Source: JBBSJZ01 sp041739875 (GTDB lineage Bacteria; Planctomycetota; Planctomycetia; Pirellulales; Pirellulaceae). Taken from it: DNA of 64,000 nt. Shown in pieces: positions 40,051-52,000 of this stretch (positions within the stretch are counted from its first letter, which is position 1; each line of letters begins with the position of its first letter). The notes beneath the pieces are model-generated. The model saw nothing but the letters and a program-made list of their open reading frames with translations, made no database searches and had not been told where the DNA came from. The position numbers and the translations under genes are program-made. Where the stretch lies: contig JBGSNA010000233.1 in assembly GCA_041739875.1 (NCBI GenBank), positions 1-64,000 on the forward strand, given 5' to 3'.

Positions 40051-43000
40051 TTAAAAGAGTCCGCCAGCGAATAGGGCGTCAATTGCGGCGACGCGTTTTT
40101 GGTCCTCGTCTTCTTGATTCACTTTCAGTGAGTCGTAAGCGAATGTCTGTTCCGGTGAGGCGGCTCCGGATGCAGCAAGCAATTGATCGAGTTGCTGTTG
40201 ATTGAGGTAGTTAATAACCATCAATGCATCCAAAGCACTAGTTCTTCCATCGCCATTAACGTCTGCCGCGACTCGCTGAGGCGCCCGAAAAGTTACTTTG
40301 CCAGTTTTATGAGCAGTTGACTGTTCGGCTTCGGCATTTCCCAGCCGTGCCAAATCGTTCTGGCGCATCGCTGAGATGATCTCGAGCGCGTCCACCGCAG
40401 AAACAAACGAATCGCGATTGACGTCCAAGAGTGTCGCCGGGTTTGCTGATGGAAACGTAACGTTGACCGTCGATGTCGACTCGCTGTTTACCATGACTGC
40501 TTGTTCAGCGATATTCAGCTTCAAAATCGTTAGGGTACTTGGAAGTTTGTTTCTTGGAGTTTGATCCGTCACTACTTCGGGCAATTGCTTGTAGAAATTC
40601 GCCACCGCAATTTCCGCTTTGCCATCACCATCAAAGTCTGCGACGACGATGTCGGATGGTGCGGTCACATTGGTCACCGTCGACTTGACGAAAAATTGGC
40701 CGGTACGATTCCCCACAAGCAACTCAATGATTTCATCGCCAAGGTTTGCCACAGCAACATCGGTCGTCCCGTCACCATTAAAGTCTCCGACAGCAAACGA
40801 CGACGCACCGACCGAAACTGTTGTTTGAGCAATCTGTGAAAGCGTAAGTGCCGACAAACGGTAAGTCTTCAACTGGCCAGTTGCTGATAGCGTGAGCAAT
40901 TCGTCGTTGCCATCACCGTCGAGATCACTGGCGATAAGATCGACAATCTCTCGATCACCGAACCTGGCAATGGCCGCGCCGAATGTGCCGTCGCCGCGAC
41001 CGAGCAGCACTTTTAACTCGCTGTTGGCATCCGTTGTGAATCCCAAACCTGCTGCCGCGATATCCGTGTTGCCGTCACCATTAAAGTCGCCAGTGATGAT
41101 CGCTCGAATGTTCCTCACCCCGGTAAGAATTCGCGAGGTGCCGATCGTGCTTGCCGATGAGCTCGTCGAGGCTCGCCCAAGTGTGAGAGACAAGTCCGAC
41201 GATCTCGATGCGACCGAGACGATGTCGGCAATCGAATCACCATTGAAGTCATCGACGACTAACGCAATCGGTCCATCGCCTGATTTGAATGACTCCGTGT
41301 TCCCGCCGGAGAGCTTGAACACGGTTCCCTTGTTCGACGGAGTGCCAAAACCAGCGACCGCAATGACCGATTCAGAACTACCTGACGACGGGCTCCAGGC
41401 TGAAATCGCTTGCGGACGATCGCTGAGCGTGACCGTTTCGCGAATGGAGAAAACGCCTCCGTTATTCTCGAAAATTGTAACATTGTTACTCAGGTCGCTG
41501 GCAACGACCAAGTCCATGTCCGAATCGCCATCCAGATCCACAGTCGCGATGGAACGAGCCAGCTTACCAGCATCAAGAGACGTCCTCGCGACACCGACAT
41601 TACGTGGAATCGTATTACAGCCGTCTGGAACAACGACAGCCACGGTGACCGCGCCCGATGGGACATTATTGAAAAAGAAATCACCGGAAGCGGTTGTCAG
41701 CGTGGACAATTCATTCGAATCAAGCACGCGATTGCCGTTGAGATCAATAAAGACAGTCACGTCGCTTTCAGCTTCGCCGGTCTCTTCTATCCCACTGCCA
41801 TTGGCATCACAGAACACATGTCCTCTGATGCTTGATGGCGGATTGGAAACGCTCTCCAACGTACCGCTACCAAAGAACGTTTTTGTCGAGTAAGTCGTGC
41901 TCGCTCCCGCAGCAAGTTGAAAAAGATTACGCAGAGCGAGGCTAACGTCATACTCTTGGCCTGGATCGATCAGTCCATTCCCGTCCAAATCGCCAGTGAC
42001 GATCCCGGTGAGCGGAGTTCCAGCGACTACTTGGTTACCAAGATCATCGAAACTGGCGATTTGAAATTGATTATTGGTCTCGATCGTGCCGCCGTCCGTG
42101 GAGATGCCAACAAACGTCGTGTCGGAGCCCGGAAGCGTGCTTGATTCCGTTTCAAACAACACGATGCCGCCGTTCGCGGTACGAAGAACCCCGCCACCGT
42201 CTTCGAGGTTGCCATCGAACAGCAAATCGGCATGAACAAAACGCACTAAATCGAATGACGTGGCGGTGGTTGCAGTATTGGTCACTGTGTACGTTTGCGT
42301 CAACGTCGAGCCTGTCGCCACACCACTGGCGTCGAATACCGGAAGTAATTCTTGAACTAGATCGAACCTCAAACTTCCAATCATGAACGAACTCGTAACT
42401 CGAGAGTCCGTGCCGTCAAGATCAGCAATGGTGGTCACGAGTGTCGGGTCGATCTCACCACCGCTCAAGAAGCTGCCATTGGTGAGAACCTCTCGCGTGC
42501 CACCGAGATTGCGTCCAATCAGAAGTCCAGCCTCAAAGATTGTTTCCGCCGCATCGAGTGCCCCTGGAGGGTTAAATAGCGAGATGCCACCGATGGAGCC
42601 GCTGCCCATTGAACCAAACAGATCGACTGTCAAAACGACTCCACCATCTTGCGCACCGGTAGAAAGCGTCCTTGCGCTCACGACAGTGGTAGATGCCGAG
42701 ATCGTGTTATTCACAGAATCTGAGTCTGTCTGTTCCGCCGACACGGTGCCACTCGTGGTAAGCGTCATTCCGCCCGGCAAATTATTGCGAGCGAACACAT
42801 TGATGCTTACGAACACGGATTGATTCGCGTCGATGCGAGGGATTTCCACGCGAACTTGGTTGGACCCTGGCAGTGATGTCACCGTTCCAGGAAACACAAT
42901 ACCCGACTCGAACGTCACGTTCGGATCCAATGTAAAGAACGCCACAACATTCGTTGCATCCACCGCCGATAAGTTATTGATTTCGAAATCAAGAAATCCA

Positions 43001-46000
43001 CTCGCCCCCGAGAAAATGGGCGGGCTACTTGCTGCTGACAACGACAAATCGGTTGGCAACGGAGGATTAACAACAGTCGTCGCCGTATCTGAATTATTAG
43101 TAGCAACCGGGTCGTTTGAAGATGTTGCCGTCGTGGTGACCACGAGCGATCCAGTTGTGGAGCCAGCGATAGCGGTAATAACAATCGTTATCGACGCACC
43201 GGAACTGAGTGAACCGATATTCGCGGTAACGACGTTGCCGTTCGTGCTTGCTGTTGCGCCAGTCGCCGACACGTTGGTAATCGTAACTCCGGAGGGGAGC
43301 GTCGTTGTCGAAAACGCATTGCTTGCAGAATCTGGTCCCGCGTTGCTCACAACAACGGTGTAGGTCACTGCTTCGTTAACGAACACCGTCGATGGTGCTC
43401 CAGAAATGTTTACACTTAGATCGGCTGCAGCAGAAACGTCGTTATCAACGATGTTGATCGTCGCCGTGTCGCTTGCATTGACGTTCGCGACAGAGGGATT
43501 CGACAACACAATCAACACAGTTTCCGTGTTCTCAACTACGGTATCATCAACGATCGAAACAGTGAATGTACGCGACTCGCCAACGGTTCCCGTGAAGGTG
43601 AGGGTTCCTGTGGCGGTCGTGTAGTCACCTGGTTGGGACGCCGTTCCATTGGCGGTTGCGAAATTGACAGTGAATCCGCCCTGGACAGCATTGTTGACAC
43701 TCACCGTAACCGTTGCCGTTCCAGCACCTTCATTCACAGTGACGTCAGCAACTGACAAGGCGGCAACATCGTTGTCAGTGGTCGTAACGATTGCTGTATC
43801 GCTGCCGTCGACTGCGACGTTCGATGAATTCGATAGGCTGATAAGGATTGTTTCGAAACCTTCGACAATTGCATCGTCAATGATCGGAATGGTGAAAGTA
43901 CGCAACTCGCCCGCTGTTCCCGTGAAGGTGAGCATTCCTGTGGCGGTTGTGTAGTCACCGGGTTGAAGCGCCGTGCCATTCGATGTAACGAAATCCACAG
44001 TGAAGCCACCTGTAACAGCACGATCTAAAGTCACCGTGACTGTAGCCGTTCCGATTGCTTCGTTTACGGTAATATCTACGACGGACAAAACGGCAACGAA
44101 ACCAAACTCGAATGATCCGATATCGGCCACCGTGGAGCCATCGTTGTTGCCATCAACAGGACGTGCAATTCCTCGCTGGTCTGTTGCTGGTGCGAGCCCA
44201 GCATTGGCCGCATCAATCGCAGGGCTTCCAAAAATTAAGGCATGCGTCAAAGTTGGCCCTCCATTGTTCACGAGGGAGGGATTCAAAATTGATGCCAGCG
44301 GAAGCACGGCGCCTGATCCATTGCCGAGAATGTTTCCGTTGGTGCCATGAATAAGCCCGCCCGCAGTGTTGGGGTTGCCAATCAAGTTTGCGAACGAGTT
44401 GGCTAGGTCGAGTGAACCGCTATCGACCGTATTATTCAGATCGCTTGTCGTTGCCGAGGCGTCGACCGTGTTGCCCGCGATAATGGAATTCGTGATGACG
44501 ACTCGCGCGGCATCTCCGATATAAACGCCGTAATCACCACCGCTATTTCCGACGATCGTGGAATTGGTGATGGTCGCAGTATCACTGCTGCTGTAGCCGA
44601 TCGTTAACCCAGAACCTCCGCCGCCAACGTTTCCGGAAACGGTACTGTTGACCAGATTCAGATTTCCATTGCTGTAGCTGAAGATACCTCCAGCAATACC
44701 GCCAGAAGTGTTCCCGGAAATCGTACTTTCAACCACCGAAAGCGTACCCGCAGCTCCAGCGTTGAAAATTCCGCCACCCGAATCGCCAGCCGTATTGTTA
44801 GCAATGGTGCTTCGCAGAATCGTAGCTGTATTTGAAGCGGAAGAAGGGAAGAATGCTAAACCAGCACCAAAGGAACTTGCAGTGTTTCCGGAGATGGAAC
44901 TGTCGGTGATGATTAAATCATTGGATGCCGATATCGCGCCACCATCGTTCGTAGCGCTATTGCTCGATAAAGTGCTGCGAATAATCGTCAGTTGTCCGCT
45001 GCTGTCGATGCCACCACCATAACCAGACGATGCAACGCTAATCGCAGTGTTGCCGGTGATGACGGAGTCGATAATCGTTAAATTCCCCGAACTGCGAACT
45101 GCACCTCCGTTGTCTTCCGTTACGCGGCCACCAGTGAATGTCATTCGACTGAGCGTGACCGTTGTTGCGGTGTCGATTTCAAAAATTCGCGAGGCATTAT
45201 TCGCGTCAATCGTCAACAAAGCTGCTCCTGAGCCAATGATCGTCACATTATCTGTTAATCTCAATTGAGAGCCCGCCAGCGAGATCGTGTCTGGAGTCGC
45301 ATCTGTAAAAAGACCTCCAAAAGTGATTGTGTCAGCGCCGGGGGCGGTGTTGGACAACCGGACAGCCTCGCGCAGCGAAAGATTTCCTGGAGTCACATCG
45401 CCATCGTCAATGTCGCTGAGGTTGTCAACGACAAACGTTGTGCCTTGTTCGCCCTCGGCCGCACCAATATCAAACCTCGCTATACCATCACCATCGCCAT
45501 CGTTGGGCCGCGTGATCCCGCGGGCGTCGGTTGCTGGACCTGATGTACCGCCAGCATCAATAGCGGGACTTCCAAATTCCAACGCATGAGTAAAGACAGG
45601 TCCGCCGTTATCTTGAAGTGGTCCCAGCAGCGGATTCGTATTCACGAAGTCAGTCGGTTGATTGAAGCCACTCGTGTTACCGCTGTCTAGGTTATTGCCG
45701 AGCGAGCTGAGAACACCAGCAGCGTCGATGGTGCCATCGTTAAAGAGTGTACCGATCGCGTCGATACGGCTTCCAGTGGCATTTAAGTTTGAGCCGCCCG
45801 AGGCCGCGATGTTCGATGTGATCGTTGAAAACGAGATCAGTCTTTGTCCCGACGTTGCAACGTTTCCATAGTCGATCCCACCACCGACCGTACCAGCAGT
45901 GTTGGTGCTGATGGTGACGTTCTCCATCGTGAAATTAAAGTTGCGCAGCGCAATTCCACCACCGCTCGTGGCAGCAGTGTTGTTGTGAATCGTGGTACTT

Positions 46001-49000
46001 CGAAGTGTCGCCGAGCCAGGCGCGTTGGTGTTGATCAAGCCGATACCGCCGCCTGTTCCCGTAAGAGTGCTGTTTGCTGAGAACGTCGTGCGATCGATGA
46101 TGATCGTTCCCGAACCATCGGCAAACAAACCACCACCATTCAGTGAAGCAGAGTTGCTGGTAATCAACGCGTCGGAGATGGTAATCGAGCCGCTATTGCG
46201 ATTGAAAATACCACCGCCTGATCCACTCGCCCCAGAGGCCTGGTTGTTGGTGATCGAAACGGATGGTCCGGAGACAACCAACGAACCACCGTTATTGAAT
46301 ATTCCACCACCGCCATCGTCCGCTGCGACACCACGAGCAAAGTTGGCATTGATGATCGTCGTGCCTAGGATCGTCATCGTACCAAGGTCATTCCATAGGC
46401 CGCCGCCCTCAGCAGCGGCGATGTTTCCTTGAATGATCGCGGAGTCCATTGTGACATTGCCATCGCCAGTGACGTGCAGGCCACCGCCGTTACCCGGTGC
46501 GGCGATTGCTGGCAACACTCCGGCAAGGTTATCGATCAACTGCGCTCGAAGAATCGAAACGCCAAATCCAGCACCCGAAGCATCTTCGATCCCGCCACCG
46601 GCTCGGTTAGCTTTATTGTCGCTAATGATCGCATCGGTGATCGAGACGGTACCACCAGTGGAGTTGAAGATTCCGCCGCCGCTGCCAAGTGTTCCGTTGG
46701 CGACGTTGTTTGCAATCGTCGTTGTCGTACCGATGATCATCAGCGTACCGCCATTGTTAAAGACCCCGCCTCCACCATCGTCCGCCGCGTCACCGCTAGC
46801 GATGTTGTCTTCAATCAGAGTTCCGCCTTGAATGATCATCGTGCCAGTGCTATTCCACAAACCACCGCCTTCTCGTCCGGCGACATTGCTCGTGATGCTG
46901 ACACCTGTCACGGCGACGTTTGCGTTGCCTGTCACATGTAAACCACCACCATTACCGGGGCTTGCCAGTAGGCCGAGATTAAGCAAGTCCGCTTCCGAAA
47001 CGTCGTTACCGGTAATCTGTCCCCCAACCATCGTGAATGTGCCGTTAACGATTTCGACGCCGCCACCAGCGCGAACCGCTTCGTTGCCATTGATCTCGAC
47101 TGCAGTTAGCGTGACATTACCAGCAATGGATAGGATGCCACCACCGCTACCGAAATTTGCGCCGCTCGCCGCGTTTGCTGAGACTGTTATCGTTCTGTTA
47201 ACGCTTAGGTCGTTGAACTCTAGGGTGCCGCCGTTATTGAAAACACCGCCACCGCCTTGCAAAGTCGCTGGGGCGCCTGCGGGATCTACATTGCCTTGAG
47301 CGATGTTATCGCTAATGACGGTATTATCCTGACTGTCTTCGATACGCAGTATTCCGGTCGCGGAGTTCCAGAAGCCACCGCCTTCTAATGCCGCCACGTT
47401 GCCACTCACGGTCCCGCCATCAAAGACCACCGTTGCTGCACCCGTGATATGCAATCCACCGCCGTTACCCAAACTACCGTCCAATAGGCCAAGGTTAAGC
47501 AGGTTTGCGGATGAGACGTCGTTACCAGTGATATTTGTTTGGAGGATCGTCAAGGCCCCAGCGACAACTTCGATGCCACCGCCAGCTCGCACGGCTTCGT
47601 TGCCACTTACTGCAGCGCCATTGATCGCTACATTTCCGCCAATGGAAAGGATTCCACCGCCGCTTCCATTGGTTGCACCCGTCGCTGCATTCCCCGAAAC
47701 GTCAATGTTCTTTGAAACACGGTCGCCATCAAGAACGAGCGTTCCACCGTTGTTAAAAACACCGCCGCCGCCTTGAACAGCTGACCCGTCAACGCCAGGT
47801 GCAGCGTCGCCGCGCGCAATATTGCCAGTGATCAAGACGGGACTGGTAAGACCAATAATTCGCAAGGTGCCCGTTGCCGAATTCCATAGACCTCCGCCTT
47901 CCTCTTCCGCGACGTTGTTGGTAACGCTACCACCGTCAATCGTGACTGAAGCACCACCGGTGATATGCAGCCCGCCGCCGTTTCCGGGATTGGCTGTGAT
48001 TGGACTTTGGGTGGCCACACGATTGGCATCGATAGTGGAGTTGATGAGCGTCACGTTGCCTTCGACGATCTCCAAGCCACCGCCCGCCCGAACGGTCAAG
48101 TTCTGATTGATTAGTGCACCAGTGATCGTGACAGACCCACCGATCGAGAGAATGCCGCCGCCACTGCCAAAGGAGAAACCCGTTGCGAAGTTGCCGGAAA
48201 CTTCGACGGCACCACCCACGTCATCGATCAACAGAGTTCCACCATTATTGAAAATCCCACCGCCACCCTGCAATGTGTCTGGAGCTCCCGCTGGATCGAG
48301 ATCGCCATTCGCAAAGTTTCCGTCAATGCGGGCCATGCCACTAATTGTGAGAACGCCGAAATCTTGCCAGATGCCGCCACCCTCAGCGTTCGCGATATTG
48401 TTAAAGATTCTACCGCCGAGAACTTGAGTATTCGTTAGGCCGTCGAAATATAGGCCACCGCCATGACCTCGGCCTGCATTTGCTGTTGCGACGTTTCCTT
48501 CAAGCATCACATTGGTGAGAATCGTCGACGCCGTTGAACCTATGCGGGCAATACCGCCACCGACATCGTCCGCTGAGTTGCCCTCGATTATTGTGTCGCT
48601 GATTTCGACGGCGCCGCCAAGTCCACCGATACTAATTCCACCGCCAGCGACTGTTGCAACGTTGCTCGAAATGGTCGAATTCGAAATCTGAAGATCACCC
48701 TGGTTAAGAAAGATGCCGCCACCGGATGACGGGCTGGTGTTTCCAATAATCGTCGTGGTAGCAATAGTCGCCACTCCACCCGGATTGTCGAGCTGAATAG
48801 CGGTGGCGTTATTGTTGTTGAAGATGCTGTTTGCGATGTCCAATGCCTCGATATCTTCAATCTGCAATGCCCCCGTGCCACCTGTGGTGTTGCTAATTGT
48901 TAGCCCGTCAATCGTCACCGTATCCGCGCCAATGCCGCCACGAATGGCAAGACCAGCTCTGAACGCTGGATCGAGCGCTACGACGCTGAGCGTGTCGCCT

Positions 49001-52000
49001 TGCGATCCGAGATTGATCGCGAGGCCTCGACTTGGATTCGGAAACTGGGTATCTTCGAAGGTTGCTCCATTGTCAACGATCTCGATCAAGCCGGCGCTGG
49101 GATTGTTTCGCAGTGTTGCGTTGTTCGACGCTCCTGTATTGAAGTTCAAGACCGTATCAACGGAGTTGCCTGCCACAATCGGTTCCAGCCCGGTGTAGGT
49201 GACAAGCGCACCATCCAAGACAAGGTCGCCGTTGTTGCCTTCAGCACCCGGCGCCGAATAATTCAAAACTTGCGTCGTGAACGATCCATCAACCCGCAGG
49301 ATGTCGCCGCCAGTCGTATTATCTTGCAGACCGCCATTGAACGTTACTGCCGCTGAGATCGCTCGGGTACGAACGTCATAGCCAAAGAAATCATCGCCAC
49401 CGAGGCCATTGATCACAAGGTTCGTAACGCCGACAAGCGAGATAGGTGAGTTACCATTGACGCTCAGCAAGTCCGTGCCAAGAACAGCACCGCCGGCGAC
49501 CGTGATCAAGTCGAACGTGTCACTGCCATCGACCGAGAGAGTTCCGATGTTGGTGAGCGACAAGTTCTCGAAACCGACAGCAAGAATCGGTAGAGCACCC
49601 GGCACATTGATTGCTCCACTCGCGACATCGAAAGTTACATCACCACCACCACCACCGTCGATTGTCAGCGTATCGCCAGGGGCAAGGCTCGGGCCACCGG
49701 CGCGAAGATCGAACGACGTCGTCGACTGAGGCCGAACCGCGAGCGTGTCTGCGTTATCGCCCGTAGCGATGCTTGTCACGCTGGATCCGGCAGTGGCATT
49801 GATCGTTCCAAGCACAGAAACATTGGCGCCGATCGTGTCGGGGTCGGATGGATCTGTATCGGCATTGATGTTCAACAAGCTAGTTGTGATGGAGGCACCG
49901 GCCGCGATGTTGACATCATCACCGGCAGTCAACGTCACACCTCCAGGCGCGTTGATCGTGGTTCCAGCTACGATGCTGATATTGTCAGTGGCACCAGCAG
50001 TGTCGGTCACTGTGACGCTGTAACTGGATACAGCGAGAGTTGCGGGTACAACAAACGGTCCGCCAGCGACTGTCGTTAGCGACGTGATAGGTCTTGAGAC
50101 GCCGACTGGGCCAGTGAACGTTGACGTCAAGCTAGAATTGGTTGTGAAGTCAAAAAAACCACCGCCACCACTATCCAGACTCGAGTTGAAAGCAAGCGAT
50201 CCGAGTTGACTCGTGATCACAGCGTTCGGGAGTTCGATTGTTACAGGGCCGTTGTAGGCTTGGTTGCCGGTGGATGTAATGCTTCGCTCGATTGCCGCGT
50301 TCCCGACCACAGTAAGAGATGCGAGTGGAGTAGTCGCTCCCACTGCGCCTCTGAATGATGCGCCTCCGTCGACAGTAAGACGATTGGCCCCATCGATTGT
50401 TGATTGAAAATTGAAACCGGCTGGAGACGTGATAGTAGCGTCAGAATCAATCTGAATAGGTGAGAAATAGGTTTGAAGTCCACCGGTCGCAATGGACGCT
50501 GCATTGACGGTCGTTAATCCAGTTCCAGTTCCATCATCAATCGAAAGGCTACCCGTAATATCAATCGCTGCATTGATATTGACGTTCGCTTGTGATATCG
50601 CGAGTCCGCCGTTTGAGTTGCGCAGGAGGCCATTAATATTCACCGTCGAATTCGGTAGATTGAAGCCTAAAAGTATAGCAAGTGTTGGAATTGCGACATC
50701 GATCGCTGCAAAATTGATGGTGGTTTGCGCTGGCGGAAAGTTATTAAATGCGAGGAAGCCAAGTTCCGCGGTTGGCTGCCTGAACGTAGTTGCTGTTCCA
50801 GCAGAAAAAGCGGCTGTCAGATCCCCTGCAGTTTGAGTCACATCAATGACGTTATCGTTTATAAGGTCGAAAAAAGTATTTTGCACGTCAATCGATGACG
50901 TTATCGCTTCTACGCCCGAATAATTGATATTGGTACTTAGACCACCAGCAAACACCTCGAACCTTCCCACTGAGGCAAATCTAAGAGTGTCGATCGGGGT
51001 TGGAGGTGTACCAGTGATCAAGATCTGGTCGCCGGGCGATGCGGTGGGAAGGTTCCCTTCGAAGTTAATCAGGCCAGTCGGTAACCCGCCGGTCACATCC
51101 AACTCAAACGTATCATTGCCTAAGTCACCATCAATATTAAGCGAATTGACATCCGTGCTGTTAAATACGACTGCTGGGGCTCCAGAACGATTCACTCGCG
51201 TGTTTACACCCGAACGACTCAGGGTAAATAAGTCGGCTGCTGGGCTTCCTGTAATGTCGATACTCGAAGTCGTAATGATCGCAACCAATTCGATATTGTT
51301 CAGGATCACAGTTTCGTTCGACGTGATGACTGAGTTGGGTAAGACAGTAACTGACTCAGCACCGCCACTCACTTCGACGAGATCCGTCGTCCCGATCGGT
51401 TGACCGCCACCATCGATCGACGAGACAATTCCGGATACGGGTCTGAAAAAATCCGCATCGGCCCCACCAAAGACACTTGCATTTCCACTGAGAGTATACG
51501 TCCCTTGTGCATCGACAAACCCGCCAAGTCCCGGATCGGCATCATTAAATCTGTCGACGTTGATCGTGAGGTTATTTCCAGTAATGGAAGATGTGCTGTC
51601 GATGACGACCGAATCGCCAGCCGTGAAGGAAATATCTGACGTATTGGCGTTGATGGTCGACTCAAAAACGTCGATTGTGTCATCGCCTCCTGCGCGGTCG
51701 ATCGTTTCGAAGTCTATCCCTAGCCCAGCAGTGACTTGAGCACGCACAAGTCGCAGTGGGCCAACGCTGCTGGTGAACGATATAGAATTAATAGCGCTGA
51801 CAGATCCTTCGAAAAGATCGATGCCGAAGCTTGTTGCGGCGAACGACTGGCCTCCAATAATTATGAAAGTAGTTGATGAGACGTTACCGTTAGACGCGAC
51901 AATAACACCGGCGCCGCCTGTTGTTGCGCGCGCAACGCCTCCCATTTGGAGATTACCAGCTTGAACATTTGCATCGACAACAATTCCATGGCTACCGTTT

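Noticed and set aside
46430..48520. Repeats in the giant gene as a mobile or phase-variable DNA array
   Set aside because: Units are diverged at DNA level and follow protein beta-helix periodicity, so they are better explained as protein domain repeats.
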